Positions 44,301 to 53,513 of a stretch of DNA of 64,000 nucleotides are shown one piece after another. The notes beneath the pieces are model-generated. The model searched no databases, was not told where the DNA came from, and saw nothing but the letters and a program-made list of their open reading frames with translations. How positions within the stretch are numbered: the first letter of the stretch is position 1; the number at the start of each line of letters is the position of its first letter. Position numbers and translations under genes: made by a program. This DNA comes from Gudongella sp049310905. GTDB taxonomy: Bacteria > Bacillota > Clostridia > Tissierellales > Tissierellaceae. Where the stretch lies: the NCBI RefSeq assembly GCF_049310905.1, contig NZ_JBMEMN010000008.1, positions 18,108-82,107 on the forward strand, read 5' to 3'.

Positions 44301-44724
44301 TCAGCAGATACTGAGAAAACTCAAGCTCAAGGGCTACACCCTTGCTGATGGGGATATGATAAGGTGCATTGATGAAAGAGCCAACGGTTACGGATCGGAC
44401 ATCATCCAGGCTGGAATAAAGCAAGACGGCTCCGTGTCATCCAGGTCAAAGACCCTGACAGAAGACCAGTTTGACGACTTCCTGGCATATATAGATAAAA
44501 AGGTCCATGAGATATCCTCAAATATCATAAACGGAGACTTTGAAATATCACCATATAGCTTTGAGAATAAGCAGAAAGCCTGCACCTACTGTGACTACGG
44601 AAGCATCTGTCTGTATGATGAGTCAGATGGGGACAAGCCAAGGTATATTGGCAGAATTGATGATGAGACCCTTATAAGGAGAATATCAGACAAAGGAGTG
44701 AGTCTAGACGATGGAATGGACTAA
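41305..44724 (+). CDS. addB: ATP-dependent nuclease subunit B (AddB)
   Basis: 1139 residues from ATG 41305 after GAGGGGGAAG; a longer frame begins at 41290. The N-terminal Walker A is GRAKSGKST. The central part is an inactivated helicase fold with LFIMGMNEGVIG and the LMVTYPLAGGSGDSLQPS block. The C-terminal nuclease domain has VTVIDYKSSSK with the active-site residues, and the iron-sulfur staple is visible as CPFKYFVEN (first Cys) with CTYCDYGSIC (last three). AddB and AddA process double-strand breaks to Chi-like sites for RecA loading. The stop overlaps addA by 14 bases. Confidence 0.95.
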   Translation: MKIIAGRAKSGKSTYIYDEIKKEMDSNPDGSCILIVPEVMTFRAESDIIEKFNDTGIMNIRILSFTRLVNTILEETGGSVLPDITLFGKLMLLKRVFDKNSDQLMLYKKVAGHQGLLVEFEKLIRELKESRITPEDLERVIQNTERSLTKKKLIDIKLLFREYNSLTKDNFQDEEDKLESAIEKVENSNLIRSSKIWIDGFESFDNQKLELIRALKEHARSVELTLNIDASYLDEDLAYEDFDVFKIISDTYHEMDRIFKDEIRVQPLQNGKSMKPEIEAIERNLFSLEPEKYGEETENIRIASAMNPYTEVEKVANVICSLVRDEDYRWKDIKIATSNLDSYSLDIKKVFGRYDIPYYMDERKDILSNAIVKSILFLMDMLTDNFSTETVFNYLKSGFSPLSGMDENNQPVPIELNHINEMENMALKYGMQGDKWFIDGNPQLSQVEEDFRKILAAEFEPGRQEFGRLQTVGEYSKFILDFLDHQDMHKKVANEVSAYEQDKMFEEASEMSQAWNSVMEVLEQMILIAEKEEVSVTEYRKILEAGLSEIRIRTIPPIIDSIEIGDVNNISVKESKVLFIMGMNEGVIGSTHEKGLLSDDDREEIIKTGVRISSGSVFQSYRDGHILYKLFTVPKDRLMVTYPLAGGSGDSLQPSLYISTLETIFPSLKEESDLWRRDKFEDVTLESITSGALIKNLRMFLKGGEIDPVWLAVYKWYEENNNEKAEEIIERLTYTKEIPKLDPETIKSRFDDKLSMTVSKLETYSECPFKYFVENILSPRERTIQKVEFYDIGNEYHDVLEEYIKRLIQETRDIMDMDMEDAEKLMKESIDEVRSRDSERKYTFASSSRNDYIQRKLERVLYRNARIIMTQIQRGKFRPRAVELRIGKFGRDNSDYEHIDPVTITVDGTPVELRGKIDRVDMYEDDKGDIYVTVIDYKSSSKALDLCFAYEGLQMQLLVYVNALVEKGDALLGRKPKIAGIYYHHVDDPIIDKDVKDLDQQILRKLKLKGYTLADGDMIRCIDERANGYGSDIIQAGIKQDGSVSSRSKTLTEDQFDDFLAYIDKKVHEISSNIINGDFEISPYSFENKQKACTYCDYGSICLYDESDGDKPRYIGRIDDETLIRRISDKGVSLDDGMD

Positions 44725-47700
44725 AGAACAGAAACGGATAATCGATCTTAGAGATTCCAACGTGCTTGTATCTGCAGCTGCAGGTTCAGGCAAGACCGCC
44801 GTACTTGTGGAAAGGGTAATCCAGCTTGTAAGGGATCAGAACGAAGAGATTGACAGCTTTCTCGTCGTCACATTTACAAACGCTGCGGCAGCAGGAATGA
44901 AGCAGAAAATACAGAAGGCGCTTGTCAAGGCAATAAAGGAAGGTACAAACACAAAGCACCTTCGAAAGCAATTGAGTCAGCTGAGCAAGGCACAGATAAC
45001 GACCTTTCACTCATTCTGTCTGGATGTAATAAGGGGTCACTTCAATGAAGTGGGTCTGGATCCCGGGTTTAAAATCGGAGACATGAATGAGCTGGAAAGC
45101 CTATACAGGGACGTAATTGACCAGGTGCTTGAAGAATCATACAAGGAAGGCAGCGAGCCATTTAAAACTCTTGTTGAATGCTTTTCAAGCAACAGATACG
45201 ATACAGAGATATTTGACCTTGTGGACAGGGTCTACAGGTTTATCCAAAGTTTTCCTGAACCTCACAGGTGGATCAATGAGAGCGTAGACTTGCTAAGGAT
45301 ATCCAAGGATGAGCTGGATGGTTCAAGATGGAACCAGGAGCTGTTTAAGCACGTCAGAATGCAACTTAACGGAGCAAGGAGGATGCTGGAAGAGGCAATT
45401 AAGAATTGTGAATTGCCTGGAGGTCCTGAAGTCTACATAGACTGCCTAAAGGAGGAACTTTCCACAGTAGATACTCTTGCAGCTTCAACAGACAAGGGTC
45501 TGGAGAGTTTTCTCCAAACACTCTATGGTGTGGAATTCAAGAAGATTCCATCTGCTACAGCAAAGAAATATCCAGACATTGACCAGGAAATCAGAAGGAA
45601 GGTCAAGGAGGACTTAAGGGACAAGGCAAAGGATATTGTCACGTCCATAAAAGGCATATACATTTACGAGGAGATCTCCCAGTACACAGATGACATCAAT
45701 CATATGCATGAATCGGTAAATGAGCTTAAGAACCTTGTACAGAGGGTCGATGACCTGTACACAGAGAAGAAAAGGGAAAGGTCCCTTCTTGACTACAATG
45801 ATCTTGAGCGATATGCACTGCAGATCCTGACACAGCAGCCTGAGTTGCCGGACCTGTCAAAAGGGCTGTCACCATCAGAGATAGCACTGGAATTTAGGAA
45901 CAAGTTCAAGTATGTCTTTGTGGATGAGTATCAGGATATAAATACAAAGCAGGAAGCCATAATAGACCAGATCAAAAGGGAAGACAATCTCTTTATGGTG
46001 GGGGATGTAAAGCAGAGCATCTACAGATTCAGACTTGCGGACCCAAGCATATTCAACTACAAGTACAAAACCTTCAAAAAGGACAGTGAAGACCTGGGCA
46101 TTGAGGAAATTAACAGGGTAATAGAGCTAAACAGGAACTTCAGAAGCAGAAAGGAAATTCTTGATTCAACCAACCGCATCTTCAGCAGGATAATGTCTGA
46201 GGAAATCGGTGAGGTTGACTACAGTGAAAATGTATACCTCAACAATGGGAAAACAGACTTTATCAAAGAGGAATTTGTGGAAATGAACTTTATTAATCTT
46301 AACAAGGAATCAGGAAACAGCGATTACACCAAGGATGAAGAAGCTGATGATTCCGATTCCACAGAAGCGGTCGATGATGAACTTAAATTTCTAAGCCAAG
46401 CTGAGTTTGAGGCCATCTTTGCAGCAAACAAGGTAAAGGACCTCCTCAAGGAATACACCCATGATGATTCAGAAGAGGGACTTAGAAAAATAGAGTACAA
46501 GGATGTTGTCATACTTATTAGGGCTGTATCATCCTGGGCTGGCGTATTTGAGGAAACCTTCAGAAAAGAGGGGATCCCCTTCTATTTTGATGGAGGCGGA
46601 GGATACTTCAGTGCAATGGAGATTCAGATAGTGGTAAACCTCCTTAAGATTTTGGACAACACAAATCAGGATATACCCCTATTAAGTGTAATGAGGTCTC
46701 CAATCGGCAAGTTTTCAACGAGAGAACTGACTGAAATCAGATCCAGATTTAAAAGGGGAACCTTTGTTGATGCCTGCAAACAATATATTGAAGGCTTAGA
46801 AGAAGGTACTGATATTGAGCTAAATGAGGTGCTCCAGCACAAGCTTAAAAACTTCTTCGGATTTCTATACAAATGGACTGCCAAGAGCAGACTGGTTAGG
46901 ACAGATGAACTGATCTGGGAAATACTGATGGAGACAGAGTATTACGAAATGGTTGGTTCAATGGAAAACGGCAAGCTGAGACAGGCAAACCTGAGGATGC
47001 TAGTGGACCGAGCCAATGAGTATACAAAAGGTACAAGCAGAGGACTGTTTGACTTCCTGAAATACATCGAAAAAATATCAGAGAAGAAGGAAGACAAGAC
47101 TAGTTCAGCCAAGACACTCGGCGAAAATGACAATGTGGTCAGACTGATGTCAATACACAACAGCAAGGGTCTGGAATTCCCGGTGGTGATCCTCTGTGGT
47201 CTGAACAAGGGCTTTAACAAGACAGATACCAGAAATCCTATCCTGATGCACAAGGACCTTGGAATTGGATCCAAATATGTGGACCACAAACAGAGAGTAA
47301 AAAAGGACACCCTTGGAAGAACAGCAATTGGGAAGAAAAATGAAATCGAAGGCTTGTCAGAGGAAATGAGAATTCTCTATGTGGGAATGACAAGAGCAAT
47401 AGACAGACTTATCATGGTTGGAACAATCAATAGCCTGGAGGAAAAGGCAAACACCTGGACCTTTGGAAGTGAAAAATACTTTCTCTACAAGGCAAAGTCA
47501 TTTATGGACTGGATAGGACTGAGTCTTTTCGGTGGACTGGATCCTGAAGAAATCGGCAAGACGATCCAAAAGGGAGCTCACCACAACATCCACTTGAATA
47601 TGATAAGCACAGCAGAGATTGCTAAGGATAAAAATGATACCGAAAAATATGGCATTGAAGAAAAGCTCGGAGAAATTCGAAGCTTCAATGATCAGGAAAT

Positions 47701-48418
47701 TTATGATGAAGTCAGTCGAAGACTGAGCTTTAGCTATCCTTTCAAGGATTCAGGAAAAGCTCCTTCAAAGCTTTCAGTGACAAGCCTGAAGCACGCAAGC
47801 CTGGACCCACAGGGTACAAAGCATGATGTGCCGATACTATCGGAAATGCTGGACTATGACGGCGATGCCAGCAAGCTGGAGGATGGAATGAAGCTAGTGG
47901 GAACAGAAATCGGAACCCTGGTCCACCTGGTCTTGGAGCATATAGACCTAAGGGAAGAAATCAACCTGGATGGACTGGAAAAGCAGATTCATGGATTTGT
48001 TGAAAGCAATATGATTACAGAAAGACAGTTTGAGTTTATCAGGGAGGCCTATCTTGATAAAATCTATGGCTTCCTGATTTCAGGCATTGGAACCAGAATG
48101 AGAAAATCAGCCAACATCAAAAAGGAAGTTCCCTTTATCATCAAGAAAAAGGCAGCGGAGGTCTTCCAGGATATATCAGGAGATGACTCAATCTTTATCC
48201 AGGGAATTATCGACTGCTACTTTGAAGAAGACTGTGAAATAGTTATCGTCGACTACAAGACAGACAGATTAAAAGGCAGAACCCCTCAACAATTGGCAGA
48301 CGAATACAGGGTTCAGATAAGTTCCTACAAGGAGGCAATTGAAAAGATCACCAAAAAGAGAGTTAAGGAATCCTACCTTTACCTGTTCTCAGTAGGTGAA
48401 CAAGTACAGGTGGATTAA
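44711..48418 (+). CDS. addA: ATP-dependent helicase/nuclease subunit A (AddA)
   Basis: 1235 residues. UvrD/RecB-type helicase motifs are in order: Walker A SAAAGSGKTAVLVERV (about 16-32), FTNAAAAGMKQKI, QITTFHSFCLDVI, motif II VFVDEYQDINTKQ, GDVKQSIYRFRLADP, RLMSIHNSKGLEFPVVI and LYVGMTRAIDRLIMVG. The C-terminal RecB-like nuclease has VIVDYKTDRLKG. It unwinds and trims DNA ends with AddB in recombination repair. ATG 44711 lies inside the addB end with GGAGTGAG upstream. Confidence 0.96.
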   Translation: MEWTKEQKRIIDLRDSNVLVSAAAGSGKTAVLVERVIQLVRDQNEEIDSFLVVTFTNAAAAGMKQKIQKALVKAIKEGTNTKHLRKQLSQLSKAQITTFHSFCLDVIRGHFNEVGLDPGFKIGDMNELESLYRDVIDQVLEESYKEGSEPFKTLVECFSSNRYDTEIFDLVDRVYRFIQSFPEPHRWINESVDLLRISKDELDGSRWNQELFKHVRMQLNGARRMLEEAIKNCELPGGPEVYIDCLKEELSTVDTLAASTDKGLESFLQTLYGVEFKKIPSATAKKYPDIDQEIRRKVKEDLRDKAKDIVTSIKGIYIYEEISQYTDDINHMHESVNELKNLVQRVDDLYTEKKRERSLLDYNDLERYALQILTQQPELPDLSKGLSPSEIALEFRNKFKYVFVDEYQDINTKQEAIIDQIKREDNLFMVGDVKQSIYRFRLADPSIFNYKYKTFKKDSEDLGIEEINRVIELNRNFRSRKEILDSTNRIFSRIMSEEIGEVDYSENVYLNNGKTDFIKEEFVEMNFINLNKESGNSDYTKDEEADDSDSTEAVDDELKFLSQAEFEAIFAANKVKDLLKEYTHDDSEEGLRKIEYKDVVILIRAVSSWAGVFEETFRKEGIPFYFDGGGGYFSAMEIQIVVNLLKILDNTNQDIPLLSVMRSPIGKFSTRELTEIRSRFKRGTFVDACKQYIEGLEEGTDIELNEVLQHKLKNFFGFLYKWTAKSRLVRTDELIWEILMETEYYEMVGSMENGKLRQANLRMLVDRANEYTKGTSRGLFDFLKYIEKISEKKEDKTSSAKTLGENDNVVRLMSIHNSKGLEFPVVILCGLNKGFNKTDTRNPILMHKDLGIGSKYVDHKQRVKKDTLGRTAIGKKNEIEGLSEEMRILYVGMTRAIDRLIMVGTINSLEEKANTWTFGSEKYFLYKAKSFMDWIGLSLFGGLDPEEIGKTIQKGAHHNIHLNMISTAEIAKDKNDTEKYGIEEKLGEIRSFNDQEIYDEVSRRLSFSYPFKDSGKAPSKLSVTSLKHASLDPQGTKHDVPILSEMLDYDGDASKLEDGMKLVGTEIGTLVHLVLEHIDLREEINLDGLEKQIHGFVESNMITERQFEFIREAYLDKIYGFLISGIGTRMRKSANIKKEVPFIIKKKAAEVFQDISGDDSIFIQGIIDCYFEEDCEIVIVDYKTDRLKGRTPQQLADEYRVQISSYKEAIEKITKKRVKESYLYLFSVGEQVQVD

Positions 48419-48506
48419 AGGAACAAGTAGAACCATCAGAAAATCAAGAAATATGGTAGTCTGCAAAAACCAATAAACGATATCAATATAAAAGGAGAAT
48501 TGGCAA

Positions 48507-49397
48507 ATGAAATGTAAAATTTTAACACCCTCAATAACGGTCTTTAATGAAAACGGCAGCATCGATTATGAAGGCAACAGAAAGGTAATTGAATTCCTCA
48601 TAGAAAATGGAGTGGACGGGATAATACCTTTGGGAAGTTCAGGAGAATTTCCGGATATTAGTTATGAAGACAGAAAAAATTTCCTAGAGTTCTACATTAA
48701 AGAAATTGATGGTAGGGTGGAAGTTATAGCTGGGACGAGCTCAATAAATTATGATGAAGTCGTTGAACTAAGCAATTTTGCAATTGAATGTGGGGCTAGA
48801 GGGGTTATGATTATTCCACCTTACTACTTTGCAATATCTCAGGAACAGGCTTACAGATATTATGATAGACTTGCAAAGGATATAAGTGGTGATATTTACA
48901 TATACAATTACCCTGCCAGATCAGGGTTCGACATCGAACCTCAAACTCTGGTAAGACTTGCAAAAAACCATAGGAACATCAAGGGTATGAAAGATTCCAC
49001 AACATCCATAGAACATACAAAAAACTGCATCTATGCAGTTAAGGAATACAGAGATGATTTCGAAGTCTATTCTGGATTTGACAATCACTTTATTCCTAAT
49101 GTAATGGCTGGAGGCAGCGGATGTATAGCTGCAATATCAAATATTTTACCAGAAATATGGGCAGAATGGATAAAAGTTACACGGGAAGAGAACTTTAGTG
49201 AGATAACAAGAATCCAATTAGAGATTGACGACCTTATGCAGTTGTATGGAATCGACAGCAATTTTTCATTGCTTTACAAAAAGCTAATGAAAGAAAGAGG
49301 CTTAAGCATTGAAACAACTACTTTGTTCCCGTTTGATTTAATTGATGACGAAAAATATGCGAAAGCTGTAAAAATATTTAAAAATCACCTTAGATGA
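48507..49397 (+). CDS. DapA-family (dihydrodipicolinate synthase/NAL-like) aldolase
   Basis: 296 residues of the TIM-barrel class I aldolase family. Motifs: GIIPLGSSGEFPDISYEDRK, GTSSINYDEVVELSNFAIECGARGVMIIPPYY, the catalytic Tyr in YIYNYPARSGFDI and Schiff-base Lys in KGMKDSTTSIEH. The SSGE where DapA proteins usually have TTGE, and the free-standing location, argue against lysine synthesis and for a sugar-acid or 2-oxoacid aldolase. Start ATG 48507 after AAAGGAG. A terminator follows. Confidence 0.85.
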   Translation: MKCKILTPSITVFNENGSIDYEGNRKVIEFLIENGVDGIIPLGSSGEFPDISYEDRKNFLEFYIKEIDGRVEVIAGTSSINYDEVVELSNFAIECGARGVMIIPPYYFAISQEQAYRYYDRLAKDISGDIYIYNYPARSGFDIEPQTLVRLAKNHRNIKGMKDSTTSIEHTKNCIYAVKEYRDDFEVYSGFDNHFIPNVMAGGSGCIAAISNILPEIWAEWIKVTREENFSEITRIQLEIDDLMQLYGIDSNFSLLYKKLMKERGLSIETTTLFPFDLIDDEKYAKAVKIFKNHLR

Positions 49398-49418
49398 TTA
49401 TGGTAACAATATTTAGAC

Positions 49419-49447
49419 CCTCCCCGTGTAATCTGGGAGGATTTTTT
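49419..49447 (+). terminator. Terminator of the DapA-family gene
   Basis: CCTCCC (49419-49424) pairs with GGGAGG (49435-49440), followed by ATTTTTT. Confidence 0.85.
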
Positions 49448-49569
49448 ATCACTAAATATCAGAAAAATGTGAAAAATACCTGGAAAAGGTATGACAATGC
49501 TGTATAATATGAGTAACGGAAATTATAATAAAGTGATAAAGAGAAAACGCGATAAAAAGGAGCCTGGAT

Positions 49570-50157
49570 ATGAAAACTGATAATGCTAAAACTGATCAAC
49601 TAATCTATTGCAGCGTATCCTTCAGTAAGGACGGATACACCTACTATTACAGAACAGAGGATGAGAACATTGAAACCGGAGACAAGGTAGTTGTGACTGT
49701 TGGCCCCGACAGAATCGAAAGGGTCGGAGTTGTTGAGGAGATTGAACGCTTCAATCCTCAAGATGTACCGTACCCAATTGAAAAGACAAAGTTTATTTTA
49801 AGAAAATGGTTCAAGGAAGTCTCAGAAGATTCAGCAGAATCAAATGTATTCGTACTTTGTGACAAGGAAAGACACTCAACACAGATACATGTTTGGGGTG
49901 AAGTAAAGGATGGTTGTCTAAAAATCTCAGGCCAGGACCTTGGCAGAGCCCCGGAAGAATTCTTTGGGGATAACGAGTATGAGTATTTCTATGACTTTGA
50001 CAGTTACAATACAGAAAGACTGTTCCAGCTGCTATCCACAGAAGATAGAGACGGTGTTGATGAGTTCAAAAGACGCTTTAGTGGAAACTTTGGCATAAAG
50101 GCATTAAGAGAGTTTTGTGAGGAGAGTAGGATCAAGTATAGGTTCTTTTCGTTTTAA
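49570..50157 (+). CDS. Hypothetical protein with an N-terminal barrel-like domain
   Basis: 195 residues. The first about 65 residues look like a small beta barrel: YYYRTEDENIETGDKVVV, RVGVVEEIERFNPQDVPYPI. The C-terminal half (about 100-195) includes GRAPEEFFGDNEYEYFYDFDSYNTERLF and ends with IKALREFCEESRIKYRFFSF. I do not know its function. The start is ATG 49570 after AAAAAGGAG. It is upstream of the nuclease island, 70 bases before the next gene, and could be its first member. Confidence 0.7.
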   Translation: MKTDNAKTDQLIYCSVSFSKDGYTYYYRTEDENIETGDKVVVTVGPDRIERVGVVEEIERFNPQDVPYPIEKTKFILRKWFKEVSEDSAESNVFVLCDKERHSTQIHVWGEVKDGCLKISGQDLGRAPEEFFGDNEYEYFYDFDSYNTERLFQLLSTEDRDGVDEFKRRFSGNFGIKALREFCEESRIKYRFFSF

Positions 50158-50226
50158 TTCGTCTATTGACCTTAAAAAGAATCTAATTTAAGCCTACAAG
50201 ATGCATAGAAGGAAGGAGAAATTACG

Positions 50227-51153
50227 ATGCTTGGGAAAATTGAGAAGGTTGATTTAAGAACAATATGGAAGCATGAAGCTCTTGATTTTACAACTTGGTT
50301 GGCTAGGGAAGAGAATATAGAACTTTTAAGCAACGAGATTGGTATAGAAATGCAGGTTGCAGGCACAGAAGTTTCAGTAGGGTCATTTTCTGTTGATATA
50401 CTTGCTGAGAATATAAATGATGGCAGCAAGATAATAATTGAGAATCAACTGGAGCAGACTAATCATGACCACTTGGGTAAGCTTATAACCTATGCGTCGG
50501 GATTAGATGCATCAAATATTATTTGGGTATTCAAATATATTCGAGAGGAACATAGAAGAGCAATCGATTGGCTCAATGAAATCACAAATAGTGACGTCAA
50601 CTTCTTTGCTATACAGGTAGAACTATGGAAGATAGGAGAATCGCTTCCCGCACCAAAATTCAAAATAATATCATCACCAAATGACTGGGCGAAGGCTGTG
50701 AGATCATCTGTCAACAAGGGTGAACTCAATGAAAGTGGTCTATTCCAGTTAGAATTTTGGGAAGGGTTCTCAAATTTTATGACTGGTAAGACCTCAAGTT
50801 TCAAATTGGGGCAGTATCATGCGAGACATTGGTATAATTCTAATATTGGAGTTAACCACATTAGACTTGCTTTTGTGGTATCTGTGAAATACAACTTTAT
50901 TAGATGTGAGATATACATACCGGATAATAAGGACCTATATTATAAACTTTACGACAACAAAGATTCGATTGAGACAGAACTAGGTTTCAATCTTGAGTGG
51001 GAAGAATTACCACATGCAAAAGGCTCAAGAATATCCATTAAGAAAGAAATCGATGATTTAGAATCAAAATATGAAATTGCAAATGCATATAAATGGTACT
51101 ACGAGATAGGTGAAATGATGGGAGAGGTTTTCAATAAATATGGCCTATTCTAG
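50227..51153 (+). CDS. DUF4268-type PD-(D/E)XK-like nuclease
   Basis: 308 residues. The N-terminal about 150 residues have a restriction-endonuclease-like core: ENIELLSNEIGIEMQVAGTEV, then VGSFSVDILAENIND and KIIIENQLEQTNHDHLGKLITYASG. The Asp (in VDILA) and the E-x-Q (in IENQLEQ, where most such nucleases have E-x-K) would be the metal site. The C-terminal about 140 residues are the DUF4268 domain (FQLEFWEGFSNFMTGKT, VKYNFIRCEIYI). It may cleave or bind DNA in defence. Start ATG 50227 after GGAAGGAGA. It is the first gene of the nuclease island. Confidence 0.8.
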   Translation: MLGKIEKVDLRTIWKHEALDFTTWLAREENIELLSNEIGIEMQVAGTEVSVGSFSVDILAENINDGSKIIIENQLEQTNHDHLGKLITYASGLDASNIIWVFKYIREEHRRAIDWLNEITNSDVNFFAIQVELWKIGESLPAPKFKIISSPNDWAKAVRSSVNKGELNESGLFQLEFWEGFSNFMTGKTSSFKLGQYHARHWYNSNIGVNHIRLAFVVSVKYNFIRCEIYIPDNKDLYYKLYDNKDSIETELGFNLEWEELPHAKGSRISIKKEIDDLESKYEIANAYKWYYEIGEMMGEVFNKYGLF

Positions 51154-51200
51154 TTATTCAAAATAATTATGCATTAATAATAAATAATGGGAGTGATGCT

Positions 51201-52409
51201 ATGATTCAAACTGGGAAAAGAGTTAGAACCACACCATTGTTAATTAAAAATGGTGTAGAACCGGAATTTTTGAAAAGAATCCCTACAACTCAAAAATTAT
51301 TTCAAGAAGATTGGTTACAAAAAGTGATTTATGATTATCCTGCTCTTTTACCAGCAGGTGATGTTGAATCTGTGTTTAGTCCGTTGATTTCTATAGGGAG
51401 AGAAATTTCAACTAATGCCGGACCAATTGATAATTTGTTTATAAGTCCCCAGGGCTATTTAACAATTGTTGAGACAAAACTGTGGAGAAACCCTGAAGCT
51501 AGAAGAGTTGTAGTGGGACAAATAGTAGATTATGCAAAGGAAGTAAGTAAATGGAGTTATGAAGATTTGAATTCTAAGGTCAGAGCATATTCGAAGAGTA
51601 CAAAAAATCAAGATTTAGGGGTTATTGATCTAATCAAAGAATCTTATAACTTAGATGAAGAGGAAGAAAGTGAACTTATTGATTCTATAACTATAAATAT
51701 GAAGAGAGGCAAATTTCTTTTATTGATTGTTGGTGATGGCATAAGAGAAAGCGTAGAAGATATGGCTGAATATCTAGCATTGACACCACAGTTACATTTC
51801 ACCCTAGCCCTAGTAGAACTTAAAGTGTTCGATACTGGAGAGGGTCGTTTAATTCTACCTCAAATGGTTATGAGAACACAGGAGTTAACAAGAGCCATAA
51901 TAAGAATTGAAGGAGAAAATATTAAGAATATAACAGTTGACATGGACTTATCAACTGAGAAGACTACTAGCAAAAATAAGAGATTCACGTTGTCTGAAGA
52001 GGAGTACTTTGATGTACTAGGAAAAAATGTAACAGAAGAAACACAGGAGCTGACACATCAGTTAATAGAAGATGTTCAAGATCTAGGCTGTGAAATACAC
52101 TGGAGACAGTCAAGTTTTGTAGTTAGATATTTGGATCCGTATGGAAACAAACAATTACTAACACTATTAGTAGTCTCAAAAAATGGTGAAGTTTACACTG
52201 GCTGGTTAGAAGATCAACTTAAAAAAGTTGATTTACCTTCGGAGATTGGAGCAAGATATGTAAAGAACATCCATTCTTTGTTCAAAGGGTATGAAATTAA
52301 TCCATCAAAGCAAGGTGTATGGTCACTAGAAACTACACTTACTAAATATAGTGAAATTATTGAATTTATGGAGGAATTCATAAATGATATTAATTCTATC
52401 GAGACTTAG
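51201..52409 (+). CDS. Predicted PD-(D/E)XK nuclease of the island
   Basis: 402 residues. Residues about 65-130 show the nuclease pattern: SPLISIGREISTNAGPIDNLFISPQGYLTIVETKLWRNPEARRVVVGQIVDYAKEV, with the Asp in PIDNLF and the E-x-K in VETKL as the likely metal site. This is followed by a helical middle (LGVIDLIKESYNLDEEEE) and an about 130-residue C-terminal domain (FTLSEEEYFDVLGKNVTEE, VVRYLDPYGNKQLLTLLVV). Start ATG 51201 follows GGAGTGATGCT. The neighbours are also nucleases. Confidence 0.78.
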   Translation: MIQTGKRVRTTPLLIKNGVEPEFLKRIPTTQKLFQEDWLQKVIYDYPALLPAGDVESVFSPLISIGREISTNAGPIDNLFISPQGYLTIVETKLWRNPEARRVVVGQIVDYAKEVSKWSYEDLNSKVRAYSKSTKNQDLGVIDLIKESYNLDEEEESELIDSITINMKRGKFLLLIVGDGIRESVEDMAEYLALTPQLHFTLALVELKVFDTGEGRLILPQMVMRTQELTRAIIRIEGENIKNITVDMDLSTEKTTSKNKRFTLSEEEYFDVLGKNVTEETQELTHQLIEDVQDLGCEIHWRQSSFVVRYLDPYGNKQLLTLLVVSKNGEVYTGWLEDQLKKVDLPSEIGARYVKNIHSLFKGYEINPSKQGVWSLETTLTKYSEIIEFMEEFINDINSIET

Positions 52410-52458
52410 ACTAAGGCTCGATAGACGCAGAAGCAAACTATGATTGGAGGATTAATCT

Positions 52459-53448
52459 ATGTATAATATCAATGGAAACACTGCCCAGAGAATAGAACCT
52501 GTTACATTTTCAGAATTAAAGATGACTGAATCAGAGATTGAAGAATTGCTTAGGAAAAACATCGAAATGATATGCGATGAAGAGGAATCATTGTTGATAG
52601 TTGGAAGACAGGTTAGGAATGAAAAAAAAGGGCGTAGTGATCTTACAGCAGTTGATAATAATGGGAGTATTGTTTTAATAGAAATTAAAAGAGATAGGCA
52701 AGACATTGTTAAGAGAAAAGAAGCTTTTGAATTTCAAGCAATAAGATATGCTGCTAGCTATGCAACAATTAACGATACAGATGAATTAGTCAAGCAAATA
52801 TATTCTCCTTATATAGAAAAATACAAAGAAGAGTTTCAGTTGGGAATTTTAACATCATTTGAACTTGGAATAAGAAAGATAAATGAATTTCTTGAAGTTA
52901 ACGATTCAATAAATACATTTAATGATAATCAGAGGATAGTCCTTGTAGCTTCGAAATTTGATGAACAGACTCTTTCAGCAGTTGCTTGGTTGAATAAGAA
53001 CAATGTTGACATAAGTTGTTATAGTTTGACTCCTTATAGAATAAAGGAAGAGATATATTTTGATGTAGATAAGATATTACCAACAACCGATTATGATAGT
53101 TATTATGTAAATATAATGAATAAATCACTGATTTCTAGTAAAACCGGAAATAAGAAAAGAAAGAAGAGGATATTGCCTAAAATTGATTCAATGTTGGAAT
53201 GGGGAGTTGTAAAACCTGGAGATATAATTCAAGCAAAGAATAAACAAGATGAAGCTACATTACTAGCAAATGGAAATGTTATGGTTGATAATGAAGAGAG
53301 ATCCATGCAATCATGGTTGAAAGAACTTTATGGATGGTCTAGTGTTCAGACATATTTATTCGCAATACACAAAGATTCGGGCAAATCACTTTCAGAGATA
53401 AGGGATGAGTATATTGAAGCACAAGAAGGTGAAGAGGACTTAAGTTAA
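52459..53448 (+). CDS. DUF91/NucS-like nuclease with C-terminal RAMA-like domain
   Basis: 329 residues. The N-terminal about 130 residues match endonuclease NucS-like (DUF91) proteins: LLRKNIEMICDEEESLLIVGRQV, then GRSDLTAVDNNGSIVLIEIKRDRQ with Asp and E-x-K, and FEFQAIRYAASYATI. The last about 75 residues (MLEWGVVKPGDIIQAKNKQDEATLLANGNVMVDNEERSMQSWLKELYGW) have the layout of RAMA domains, thought to read modified DNA in restriction systems. The product may cut at modified DNA. Start ATG 52459 after TTGGAGGA. Confidence 0.8.
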   Translation: MYNINGNTAQRIEPVTFSELKMTESEIEELLRKNIEMICDEEESLLIVGRQVRNEKKGRSDLTAVDNNGSIVLIEIKRDRQDIVKRKEAFEFQAIRYAASYATINDTDELVKQIYSPYIEKYKEEFQLGILTSFELGIRKINEFLEVNDSINTFNDNQRIVLVASKFDEQTLSAVAWLNKNNVDISCYSLTPYRIKEEIYFDVDKILPTTDYDSYYVNIMNKSLISSKTGNKKRKKRILPKIDSMLEWGVVKPGDIIQAKNKQDEATLLANGNVMVDNEERSMQSWLKELYGWSSVQTYLFAIHKDSGKSLSEIRDEYIEAQEGEEDLS

Positions 53449-53513
53449 ATGACAATAATGAAATAGCTTAGTCCCTGATAATTAAAAGTAGATTAAAACA
53501 AGTGAGGTGCTTT

